Origin: Actinomycetes bacterium
Lineage (GTDB): Bacteria; Actinomycetota; Actinomycetes; Propionibacteriales; Propionibacteriaceae
Length of the DNA: 12,487 nucleotides
Direction: 5' to 3'
Assembly (NCBI GenBank): GCA_029778515.1
Contig: JAKOQD010000096.1
Coordinates: 1-12,487, forward strand
A program made the translations under genes and the position numbers. Under the pieces are notes generated by a model. The model was given only the letters and a program-made list of their open reading frames with translations. It was not told where the DNA came from and searched no databases. Shown one piece after another: positions 1 through 5,657 of the stretch (position 1 is its first letter; each line of letters starts with the position of its first letter).

Positions 1-232
1 CCGAGTTGAGTACCAGGTGGTCAACGTGGCCCGGATCGCCGAGCTGTTCCCGGCCGGTGGCGAGGTGACTCCCGCCGAACTGGTGGCCAAGGGCGCCGTC
101 CGCGACGGTCAGCTGGTGAAGGTGCTCGGCAACGGCGACCTCACGGTGGCCGTCCAGGTGAGCGCGCACGCGTTCTCTGCCAGCGCCAAGGAGAAGATCG
201 CGAAGGCCGGCGGTTCGGTCACTGAACTGTAG
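1..232 (+). CDS. rplO: 50S ribosomal protein L15, 3' part
   Basis: This is the C-terminal half of ribosomal protein L15, a large-subunit protein that helps late assembly around 23S rRNA. The first complete codon is at base 2, and 76 residues are visible before the TAG at 230-232. The order YQVVN, then [17 protein letters not shown], then a short V(K)VLGNGDL segment and the closing [16 protein letters not shown] stretch is the typical L15 C-terminus. The ending [17 protein letters not shown] is especially diagnostic. The 5' end lies outside the window. Its position directly before gdx and secY matches the spc operon, where rplO normally precedes secY. A strong hairpin follows 10 bases after the stop codon, so the ribosomal-protein transcript probably ends, at least partly, here. 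Confidence 0.96.
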   Translation, partial: RVEYQVVNVARIAELFPAGGEVTPAELVAKGAVRDGQLVKVLGNGDLTVAVQVSAHAFSASAKEKIAKAGGSVTEL

Positions 233-242
233 TCAGCCTTGT

Positions 243-278
243 CAGTACGGCCCCCGGCAGCAGCCGGGGGCCGTACTG
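243..278 (+). terminator. Strong hairpin terminator after rplO
   Basis: A perfect 15-bp inverted repeat has arms at 243-257 and 264-278 and a 6-base loop (CAGCAG). It begins 11 bases after the rplO stop codon. The stem is very GC-rich and reads the same from both sides. No T-run follows (CGTTCCGG), so it is not a classic E. coli-type terminator, but U-less hairpins of this kind are common gene ends in high-GC actinobacteria. It separates the ribosomal-protein genes from the riboswitch-controlled gdx gene and the secY-adk-map genes. Confidence 0.75.
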
Positions 279-322
279 CGTTCCGGTGCGGATCGGGGAG
301 TGCGCCCGGACCGGGTCGGTCG

Positions 323-359
323 CCGGTTTGGCGGCTCTGATTCGAGCGTGCCAAACTGG
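323..359 (+). promoter_or_regulatory. Possible gdx promoter inside an inverted repeat
   Basis: TTGGCG at 328-333 and CAAACT at 352-357, 18 bases apart, are a reasonable match to -35 and -10 boxes. They would start a transcript near 362-366, just ahead of the riboswitch. The boxes sit in the two arms of an inverted repeat (323-332 and 350-359) that matches at nine of ten positions, with a G-T pair as the tenth. An operator for a repressor or a chance pairing are both possible. The promoter is inferred from similarity only. Confidence 0.3.
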
Positions 360-380
360 TGCTGAACCCAGACTTGGGAT

Positions 381-423
381 CCCGGACGAGGGAGCCGTAC
401 CCGGAACGCGACAAGACGGCCTT
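381..423 (+). ncRNA. Guanidine-III (ykkC-III) riboswitch
   Basis: The segment carries the compact class III guanidine aptamer pattern. The self-complementary CCGG at 382-385 pairs with CCGG at 401-404 (stem P1). ACGAG follows at 386-390. AGCCGT at 393-398 is placed to pair with ACGGC at 416-420, giving five Watson-Crick pairs (394-398 with 416-420). The helix could extend as a G-U wobble (392 with 422) across an A-C mismatch. ACAAG at 411-415 lies just before the 3' strand. From memory, ACGAG, the TACCCGG junction and ACAAGACGG are the conserved core of this class and form an H-type pseudoknot that binds guanidinium. It lies directly before a Gdx-type exporter gene, the expected target. The region upstream of 381 shows no tandem ACGR-loop hairpins of class II. 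Confidence 0.88.
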
Positions 424-430
424 CGAAAGG
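420..430 (+). promoter_or_regulatory. gdx Shine-Dalgarno in a hairpin overlapping the aptamer
   Basis: GAAAGG at 425-430 is the Shine-Dalgarno sequence, 7 bases before the gdx ATG. It can fold into a small hairpin, CCTT (420-423) with AAGG (427-430) around a CGA loop. Bases 420-422 of that stem also belong to the 3' pseudoknot strand of the riboswitch, so the two foldings exclude each other. This fits an ON switch at translation: ligand binding takes up 416-422 and frees the ribosome binding site. The pairings are seen in the sequence; the switching model is inferred. Confidence 0.55.
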
Positions 431-437
431 TTGATCG

Positions 438-752
438 ATGTCCTGGTTGGTACTGGTGTTGTCCGGAATCCTCGAATCGGTGTGGGCCATTGCGCTCGGC
501 CGGTCGGAGGGTTTCTCCCGTCCGCTGCCCACGGTGATCTTCGGGGTTGCCCTGCTGTTCAGCATGGGCGGACTGGCCTATGCGATGCGCGAGCTGCCCA
601 CCGGGACGGCCTATGCCGTGTGGGTCGGAATCGGTGCCACGATCACGGTCGCCTACGGCATGTTCACCGGCGAGGAGCCGGTCTCGGTGCTGCGCATCCT
701 GCTGCTGGGCGTGATCGTCGCGGGCGTCATCGGACTGAAGCTGCTGCATTGA
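438..752 (+). CDS. gdx: SMR-family guanidinium exporter (Gdx/SugE type)
   Basis: This is a 104-residue small multidrug resistance protein with four predicted membrane helices (about 3-20, 30-50, 57-75 and 84-102). SMR proteins form antiparallel dimers that swap protons for a cation. The residues that mark guanidinium-specific Gdx members are present at the usual positions: Glu13 (central binding carboxylate), Trp16, Ser42, Tyr59 and Trp62, plus the GTAYAVW motif at 56-62 and a GLKLL C-terminus. Those features argue for Gdx rather than the Qac/EmrE drug-export branch. The ATG at 438 is supported by GAAAGG 7 bases upstream and by the family's MSW start. The guanidine-III riboswitch immediately upstream gives independent support for guanidinium as the substrate. 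Finding this gene between rplO and secY is unusual. No strong terminator separates it from secY 152 bases downstream. Confidence 0.93.
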   Translation: MSWLVLVLSGILESVWAIALGRSEGFSRPLPTVIFGVALLFSMGGLAYAMRELPTGTAYAVWVGIGATITVAYGMFTGEEPVSVLRILLLGVIVAGVIGLKLLH

Positions 753-807
753 TCAAACCGCGGGCCCCGCTGCGGCGCCCGAATACGTGATCCGGCGTAC
801 GGCTTGA

Positions 808-813
808 TAGAGT
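808..813 (+). promoter_or_regulatory. Possible -10 box of a secY promoter
   Basis: TAGAGT fits the actinobacterial TAnnnT -10 consensus and lies in the 152-base spacer between gdx and secY, about 90 bases before the secY start. No convincing -35 box is visible; the best stretch around 785-792 (ACGTGATC) is weak. A separate promoter here would keep the essential secY-adk-map genes independent of guanidine. The evidence is only the hexamer and its position. Confidence 0.3.
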
Positions 814-904
814 TTGCCGGGTTGTCCCCCCGCGGTTCGCCGCAGGCATTCGGGTGCTGCGCTCGTGCAGGTCCCATCGCAGATGTAAGGAGTAGGTCCA
901 CTTC

Positions 905-2227
905 ATGCTTTCCGCCTTCGCGAACGCGCTACGGACGCCTGACCTGCGCAGGAAGATTCTCTTCACCCTGATGATCCTCGCGGTGTTCCGCCTCGGCTCG
1001 GTGATCCCGACCCCGAACGTGAACATTGTGAACGTCGACCAGTGCCGCACGCTGGCCACCAGCGGTGACTCGGCCGGCCTGTACTCGATGATCCAGCTGT
1101 TCTCCGGCGGTGCGCTGCTGCAACTGGCGATTTTCGCGCTGGGCATCATGCCGTACATCACCGCCAGCATCATCCTGCAGCTGCTCACCGTGGTGATTCC
1201 GCGGTTGGAGGCGCTGAAGAAGGAAGGCGCGGCCGGCACCGCCAAGATCACCCAGTACACCCGGTACCTGACGCTGGTGCTCGCAGTGCTGAACTCGACC
1301 GCGTTCGTCACCCTCGCGGTCAACGGTGGCCTATTCCAGGGCTGCTCGCTCGACCTGGTCTACGACAAGGGCCTGTTCGCGATCATCACCATGATCCTGA
1401 CCATGACCGCAGGCACCGGCGTGATCATGTGGCTGGGCGAGCTGATCACCGACCGGGGCGTCGGCAACGGCATGTCGGTGATGATCTTCACCCAGATCGC
1501 CGCGCAGTTCCCCGCGTCCCTGTGGTCGGTCAAGGAGAGCCGCGAGGGCGCCCAGGGCTGGCTGCTGTTCATCCTGGTGCTGGCCGTTGGCCTCGCGGTG
1601 ATGGCCGGCGTCATCTTCATGGAGCAGGCGCAGCGGCGCATTCCCGTCCAGTACGCCAAGCGGATGGTCGGTCGGCGGTTGCTCGGCGGGACCACCACCT
1701 ACATCCCGATCAAGGTGAACCAGGCCGGCGTCATCCCGGTGATCTTCGCCTCTTCGATGCTCTACCTGCCGGTGCTCTACGCGCAGTTCCAGCCGGGCAC
1801 GGTGGACAATCCGAACCCGGTGTCGGCCTGGATCTCCGCGAACCTCGCCCAAGGCAGCTGGGTGTACGAGTTGCTCTACTTCGTCCTGATCATAGCTTTC
1901 GCCTACTTCTACGTTTCGATCACCTTCGACCCGGTCGAGGTCAGCGACAACATGAAGAAGTACGGCGGCTTCATCCCCGGCGTCCGCGCCGGCCGTCCCA
2001 CCGAGCGCTACCTGGCACACGTGCTGTCGCGGCTGACCGCGCCCGGCTCGCTGTACCTGGCCCTGGTCGCACTGATCCCGGCGATCGCGTTCGTCCTGCT
2101 GGGCACGCACAACAAGTTCCCCTTCGGCGGTACCTCGATCCTGATCATCGTCGGAGTCGGTCTGGACACTGTGAAGCAGATCCAGAGCCAATTGCAGCAA
2201 CGAAACTATGAAGGATTCCTCAGATGA
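905..2227 (+). CDS. secY: Preprotein translocase subunit SecY
   Basis: SecY is the ten-helix channel of the Sec translocon, through which unfolded proteins cross or enter the membrane with SecE, SecG and the SecA motor. The 440-residue length is normal for actinobacteria. Recognisable landmarks are the first helix (about 18-36) after the [17 protein letters not shown] start, and the plug region around 60-75 with [14 protein letters not shown]. Others are [10 protein letters not shown] (182-191), [13 protein letters not shown] (241-253) in a cytosolic loop, [10 protein letters not shown] (275-284), and the ribosome/SecA-contacting loop [13 protein letters not shown] (354-366). The ATG is preceded by AAGGAG at 887-892, 12 bases away, slightly far but usable. 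The stop codon overlaps the adk start as ATGA, so the two are translationally coupled. Transcription may come from a local promoter, from gdx read-through, or from both. Confidence 0.97.
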   Translation: MLSAFANALRTPDLRRKILFTLMILAVFRLGSVIPTPNVNIVNVDQCRTLATSGDSAGLYSMIQLFSGGALLQLAIFALGIMPYITASIILQLLTVVIPRLEALKKEGAAGTAKITQYTRYLTLVLAVLNSTAFVTLAVNGGLFQGCSLDLVYDKGLFAIITMILTMTAGTGVIMWLGELITDRGVGNGMSVMIFTQIAAQFPASLWSVKESREGAQGWLLFILVLAVGLAVMAGVIFMEQAQRRIPVQYAKRMVGRRLLGGTTTYIPIKVNQAGVIPVIFASSMLYLPVLYAQFQPGTVDNPNPVSAWISANLAQGSWVYELLYFVLIIAFAYFYVSITFDPVEVSDNMKKYGGFIPGVRAGRPTERYLAHVLSRLTAPGSLYLALVALIPAIAFVLLGTHNKFPFGGTSILIIVGVGLDTVKQIQSQLQQRNYEGFLR

Positions 2228-2793
2228 GACTGCTCATCATGGGCCCCCCCGGAGTGGGCAAGGGCACCCAGGCCACCGGTATCGCCGCGCACTACGGTGT
2301 GCCGGCCATCTCGACCGGAGACATCTTCCGGGCCAACGTCAAGAACCAGACGCCGCTCGGCCAGGAGGTCTCGCGGATCATGGCTGACGGCGGCTACGTG
2401 CCGGACGTGATCACCAACGCGATCGTGGCCGACCGGCTCACCGAGGCCGACGCGGCCAACGGCTGGCTGCTCGACGGTTACCCCCGCACGATCGGCCAGG
2501 TCGAAGCCCTCGACGAAGCGCTTGGCGAGGGCCCCGGCATCGACGCCGTGATCTCGCTGGTCGCCGACACCGATGTGCTGGTCGATCGGCTGCTGAAGCG
2601 GGCCGAGCTCGAAGGCCGCGCCGACGACAACGCCGAGACCATCCGCAACCGCATGGTGATCTACACCGAGGCCACCGACCCGCTGCTGCAGACCTACCGC
2701 GACCGTGACCTGCTGGTCGAGGTCGACGGCATCGGCGGCATCGAAGAGGTCGGCCAGCGGATCACCGCTGCGCTCGACGCCAAGCTCTCCTGA
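2224..2793 (+). CDS. adk: Adenylate kinase
   Basis: This enzyme converts ATP plus AMP reversibly to two ADP in the cytosol and balances the adenylate pool. The 189-residue protein opens with the P-loop GPPGVGKGT (7-15), followed by the AMP-site segment STGDIFR (30-36), DGYPRT (84-89) and the arginine-bearing [13 protein letters not shown] segment (131-143). It is the short form: the region around 125-132 (RAELEGRAD) has no long LID insert and no zinc-binding cysteines. That is usual for actinobacterial Adk, against about 215 residues in the long form. Its ATG overlaps the secY stop codon (ATGA), which fixes the start and indicates coupling. secY-adk-map is the standard bacterial order. A run of seven C bases encodes part of the P-loop, but the frame is intact. 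Confidence 0.97.
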   Translation: MRLLIMGPPGVGKGTQATGIAAHYGVPAISTGDIFRANVKNQTPLGQEVSRIMADGGYVPDVITNAIVADRLTEADAANGWLLDGYPRTIGQVEALDEALGEGPGIDAVISLVADTDVLVDRLLKRAELEGRADDNAETIRNRMVIYTEATDPLLQTYRDRDLLVEVDGIGGIEEVGQRITAALDAKLS

Positions 2794-2817
2794 GCTTCAC
2801 GGCTGGCTAGGACGGAC

Positions 2818-3660
2818 GTGCGTCGCCGACCCGGAATTGAGCTGAAGTCTGCGGACCAGATTCGGCGGATGCGCCGGGCCGGCCTGGTGGTCGGCCGGAC
2901 GCTGGCCGCGGTTCGCGCGGCCGCGGCGCCTGGCGTCACCACCGCGGAGTTGGACGCGATCGCGCGCGAGCAGATCGCGGCTGCGGGAGCGCTGTCGTCA
3001 TTCCTGGGCTACGGCGGCGGGTTCGGCCTGCCGCCGTTCCCGGCCGTCACCTGCATCTCGGTCAACTCCGAGATCGTGCACGGCATCCCGGGGGAGCGGG
3101 TGTTGGCGTCCGGAGATCTCGTCAGCGTTGACTTCGGGGTCAGCATTGACGGCTGGCACGGTGATTCGGCCGTCACCTTCGGGGTTGGCGAGCTGTCACC
3201 CGAAGCGTCCGCGCTGAGCGAGGCGACCCGGGAAGCAATGTGGGCCGGGATCGCGTCCGCGCGGATCGGCGGCCGGATCGGCGACATCGCCAATGCCATC
3301 GAGACCAGCATCCACAGTCATTCGGTCGGGTACGGGATCGTGTCCGAGTACACCGGTCACGGCATCGGCACCGCCATGCACCAGCCGCCGGACGTGCCCA
3401 ACCTCGGGCGCGCCGGACGTGGCGAGCTTCTCGCCAAAGGCATCTGCCTGGCCATCGAGCCGATGGTCACGCTGGGCTCGGCCAACACGGCGACCCTGGA
3501 AGACGAGTGGACCGTGGTGACCAGGGACGGCTCCGTGGCGGCGCACTGGGAGCACACGATCGCACTCACACCGGCCGGGGTATGGGTGCTGACCGCAGCG
3601 GACGGCGGCGAAGCCGAACTGACCGCGCGTGGGGTGAAGTTCGGCCCGCTGGCGGACTGA
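2818..3660 (+). CDS. map: Type I methionine aminopeptidase
   Basis: This enzyme removes the initiator methionine from nascent proteins in the cytosol. The 280-residue protein has the pita-bread fold residues in their proper order and spacing. His88 lies in VHGIP, and the five metal ligands are Asp105 (SVDFG), Asp116 (HGDSAVT), His181 (GHGIG), Glu214 (IEPM) and Glu245 (WEHT). The N-terminus, ELKSADQIRRMRRAGLVV, is typical of the family and has no zinc-finger or SH3-binding extension. I take the GTG at 2818 as the start because it lies 24 bases after the adk stop, follows a purine-rich AGGACGG (2809-2815) and gives the expected N-terminus. The short spacing of that Shine-Dalgarno to the GTG is slightly odd. 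map closes the spc-type block here; infA, its usual next neighbour, is absent from the window. Confidence 0.95.
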   Translation: MRRRPGIELKSADQIRRMRRAGLVVGRTLAAVRAAAAPGVTTAELDAIAREQIAAAGALSSFLGYGGGFGLPPFPAVTCISVNSEIVHGIPGERVLASGDLVSVDFGVSIDGWHGDSAVTFGVGELSPEASALSEATREAMWAGIASARIGGRIGDIANAIETSIHSHSVGYGIVSEYTGHGIGTAMHQPPDVPNLGRAGRGELLAKGICLAIEPMVTLGSANTATLEDEWTVVTRDGSVAAHWEHTIALTPAGVWVLTAADGGEAELTARGVKFGPLAD

Positions 3661-3701
3661 TAAAGCGCGTCCATCTGGTCGGGTTGGGGTGCGATCGCCG
3701 C

Positions 3702-3729
3702 TCAGCCAAGCGCAGCCGTCATTGGCTGG
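3702..3729 (+). terminator. Hairpin after map, possible terminator
   Basis: CAGCCAA at 3703-3709 is the exact inverse of TTGGCTG at 3722-3728, with a 12-base loop and a possible eighth T-G pair outside. It begins 42 bases after the map stop codon. There is no T-run. The position suits a weak terminator for the secY-adk-map transcript. Confidence 0.4.
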
Positions 3730-3839
3730 TACGGATCACGTCGGATCGTTCCGGAAGAGCGGTATGTCGCCGCATCGGCGTCCCACAGAGGCGAATTGCC
3801 CCGGCTCCAGAACCGGCGCAGATCGACAACCCGGCACAG

Positions 3840-3900
3840 ATCGCGTCCGCTGCACGCCGATCGCGACACTCACCGCGTGTCGCCGCCAATCGGACGCGAT
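3840..3900. repeat. Nested inverted repeats between convergent genes
   Basis: A perfect 10-bp outer inverted repeat (ATCGCGTCCG at 3840-3849 and CGGACGCGAT at 3891-3900) encloses a perfect 7-bp inner repeat (GCGACAC at 3863-3869 and GTGTCGC at 3877-3883) with a 7-base loop. The block ends 27 bases before the stop codon of the convergent acetyltransferase gene. It could act as a two-way terminator, a protein site or part of a small RNA. The rest of the 3661-3927 spacer holds no reading frame that I recognise. Confidence 0.5.
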
Positions 3901-3927
3901 TCGCGCCGCGGCCGATCGACGAGCGGA

Positions 3928-5049
3928 TCAACCTAGCTTTGCTTGCCAGATGCCGAAGTTGGTGTATCGGCGGTAGCCGAGCGCGGTGTTGATGGCGAGC
4001 ATCCACTCGTTCTCGCCCGCGTTCCAGGTGTCGACGTGGACTGCGTCCGGCTGGGTCTGGGCGAGGAGCTGCAGATTCGCCACCTTCACCAGGAGTCCGA
4101 GACGATGCCCACGATGGGCTCGATCGACGGTCGTGGTGCCCTGCTCAAGTCGCTGCGGATGCGCGTTCGGCAGGTGCAGGTCGGTCAAGGCGACCACATC
4201 TCCGCTGGCCACCTCGACCGCGACGGTGGTCAGCAGTCGTGAAGTGCGATGGACCCGCTCTTCCATCTGCTGGACGCGTGCGGCGTCCCAGATCTCCGGC
4301 TGCCAGTCAACGTCACCGAGCGGTGCGTCGGTGGAGAGCGCGGCGTGCATCCGGGCCACGCCGTCGCGGAGCTCGGCTGGTGTCGGGCCGGCCCAGGAGA
4401 TCGCCCGGTACTCCGGGGACGCCTTGGCTTCGGCTTCGGCCAGCAACTGAGCCAGCAGTTCCGGGGCCAGCGGCAGCAGCAACCGGGATTGCCGCTCGAC
4501 CTGCGCCAGCGAGTAACCAGCGGCGAGTGCGAAGCGGGACACGTGGTCGAGCGGCACGTGGCCGCCGCCGTCCGGACCGACGAGATCGTCCGCACGCGCC
4601 GGGGCGCCGGGGGAGTGCTGCGACCAGCCGACGATGGTGTCGCGACCCTCGTCGACAGCGATCCGCCGCACCTCGCGGGCGAGGGCTGCGCCGATGCCCG
4701 CGCGCCGCTGGTCGGCCCGAACCATGATCGAGACGTTGTCCAGCAGGTGCAGGTTGTCCGTGGTGGGCAGGTAGATCTCGGTGATCCCGAGCACTTTGAC
4801 CGGCTCGGCGGGCACAACCGGCAGGCCGTAGCGACCGATCAGTGCGTCCGCCGGTGCGGGCCCTGGCAACGCCAGCAGCAGCGCCTTGCGGCCGTGCACC
4901 TGATCGGCGTGCCAGGCCTGCACCTGATCGGTGGGGGTGGAGTTGTCCTCGTCGTACATCTCGACGCTGATCGCGGCGTCCAGCTCGTGGTAGCCCGCGT
5001 AGACCCAGTCGGGTCCGGGCGCTGCCGTGCAGATGTGGAACTCGCGCAT
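3928..5049 (-). CDS. Tandem GNAT-domain N-acetyltransferase
   Basis: The 373-residue cytosolic protein contains two GNAT folds, a layout common in actinobacteria. In the N-terminal half, NVSIMVRADQRRAGIGAAL (about 105-123) holds the acetyl-CoA-binding motif A with Q/R-x-x-G-x-G as QRRAGIG. In the C-terminal half, TTVDRAHRGHRLGLLVK (about 306-322) gives the matching RGHRLG loop, followed by VDTWNAGENEWMLAINTALGYR (about 339-360). That is the usual final strand and helix, with the WNA-x-x-N-x-x-M pattern. The N-terminal motif keeps all glycines; the C-terminal one has His and Leu in the pocket, so one domain may be structural. The substrate cannot be read from the sequence. The ATG at 5049 lies 6 bases after a TATCCT -10 box and has no Shine-Dalgarno, which suggests a leaderless mRNA. 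It is divergent from the RDD gene. Confidence 0.87.
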   Translation of the reverse strand: MREFHICTAAPGPDWVYAGYHELDAAISVEMYDEDNSTPTDQVQAWHADQVHGRKALLLALPGPAPADALIGRYGLPVVPAEPVKVLGITEIYLPTTDNLHLLDNVSIMVRADQRRAGIGAALAREVRRIAVDEGRDTIVGWSQHSPGAPARADDLVGPDGGGHVPLDHVSRFALAAGYSLAQVERQSRLLLPLAPELLAQLLAEAEAKASPEYRAISWAGPTPAELRDGVARMHAALSTDAPLGDVDWQPEIWDAARVQQMEERVHRTSRLLTTVAVEVASGDVVALTDLHLPNAHPQRLEQGTTTVDRAHRGHRLGLLVKVANLQLLAQTQPDAVHVDTWNAGENEWMLAINTALGYRRYTNFGIWQAKLG

Positions 5050-5055
5050 TCGCGA

Positions 5056-5061
5056 AGGATA
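5056..5061 (-). promoter_or_regulatory. -10 box for a leaderless acetyltransferase mRNA
   Basis: Read on the - strand the hexamer is TATCCT, a TAnnnT match, and only six bases (TCGCGA) separate it from the ATG. Transcription would start at or next to the A of the start codon. No Shine-Dalgarno sequence is present. No clear -35 box is seen; TGTGGC (5080-5085) is the nearest candidate. Confidence 0.55.
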
Positions 5062-5105
5062 ACCGGTGTGCTGTGCGCCGCCACAGCGCGGGGGACGGTC
5101 AGCGC

Positions 5106-5111
5106 TAGCCT
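5106..5111 (+). promoter_or_regulatory. -10 box for a leaderless RDD-gene mRNA
   Basis: TAGCCT fits TAnnnT and ends 7 bases before the GTG at 5119, with no Shine-Dalgarno in between (TTGGCTC). This is the spacing expected when transcription starts at the first base of the start codon. It supports the GTG at 5119 as the true start. A convincing -35 box is not visible. Confidence 0.55.
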
Positions 5112-5118
5112 TTGGCTC

Positions 5119-5640
5119 GTGTCCACCACCGCCAAGCGTCGCGTCCTGGCCGGCCTGGTCGACTTGGGGCTGATGCTGCTTTGGGTAGCTGTGGTGGCCG
5201 CGGTCGGCGTCCCGCTCTACCTCACCGGAGTGACCGCCACGGTCGGGCCGTTGGCGCAGAACCTGATCGGGCTGCTGTGCGTCGTCGTGCCGGTCACGCT
5301 CGGACTGACCCTCGCCGAATGCGGACGCTATGAAGCCACCCCAGGGAAGCTGAAGTTCGGCCTCCGGGTGCGTACCGACACCGGCGACCGGGTCACCTGG
5401 CCGCGCTCGCTGCTGCGCAATCTACTCAAGCTGGGACTGCCCTGGACGCTCGGTCACGCCGGGGCGGTCGCGGTCGCGTACGGCGGCGGCTGGGACGCGC
5501 AACTCGGTGCGGTGCTCAGCCTGCTGGTGCCGGTGGCGTACCTCGTCTCGCTCTTCGCGGGCAGCGGACGGACGATCTACGACCACCTCGCCGGCACCAC
5601 GGTGATCGAGACCGCGCCGGGACGGCGGTTCGCGGACTGA
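5119..5640 (+). CDS. RDD-family membrane protein
   Basis: The 173-residue integral membrane protein has three likely helices (about 11-36, 44-66 and 127-147) and the hallmarks of the RDD domain. These are the basic N-terminus with the conserved Arg and Asp (KRRVLAGLVD, 6-15), the loop TPGKLKFGLRVR (74-85) and the closing IYDHLAGTTVI (153-163) with the second Asp. RDD proteins are small, poorly understood membrane proteins; some have been linked to ion transport, but no substrate can be assigned here. The open frame extends far upstream to 4249, but that part is only the antisense of the acetyltransferase gene. GTG at 5119 is chosen because the RDD domain begins right there and a -10 box sits 7 bases before it. 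The gene converges on the ABC permease gene with 17 bases between the two stop codons. Confidence 0.85.
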   Translation: MSTTAKRRVLAGLVDLGLMLLWVAVVAAVGVPLYLTGVTATVGPLAQNLIGLLCVVVPVTLGLTLAECGRYEATPGKLKFGLRVRTDTGDRVTWPRSLLRNLLKLGLPWTLGHAGAVAVAYGGGWDAQLGAVLSLLVPVAYLVSLFAGSGRTIYDHLAGTTVIETAPGRRFAD

Positions 5641-5657
5641 TTCGGGCCGCGCGGGCC

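Noticed and set aside
280..437. Guanidine-I or guanidine-II riboswitch
   Set aside because: There are no tandem ACGR-loop hairpins and no large class I architecture; the ACGAG/ACAAG pseudoknot layout fits class III only.
1331..2200. 289-codon - strand open frame opposite secY
   Set aside because: A typical GC-driven shadow frame, rich in Asp/Arg/Gly/His, with no motif and lying over a clear SecY.
2238..2252. Run of seven C bases in the adk P-loop as a slippage or frameshift site
   Set aside because: The frame is intact and encodes a normal GPPGVGKGT; nothing suggests recoding.
3240..3992. + strand open frame running from within map into the spacer
   Set aside because: Arg-rich composition, out of frame with map, and no family resemblance.
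4249..5118. Long + strand open frame joined to the RDD gene
   Set aside because: It is the antisense of the acetyltransferase gene, has no recognisable domain, and the RDD domain with its own -10 box begins at 5119.
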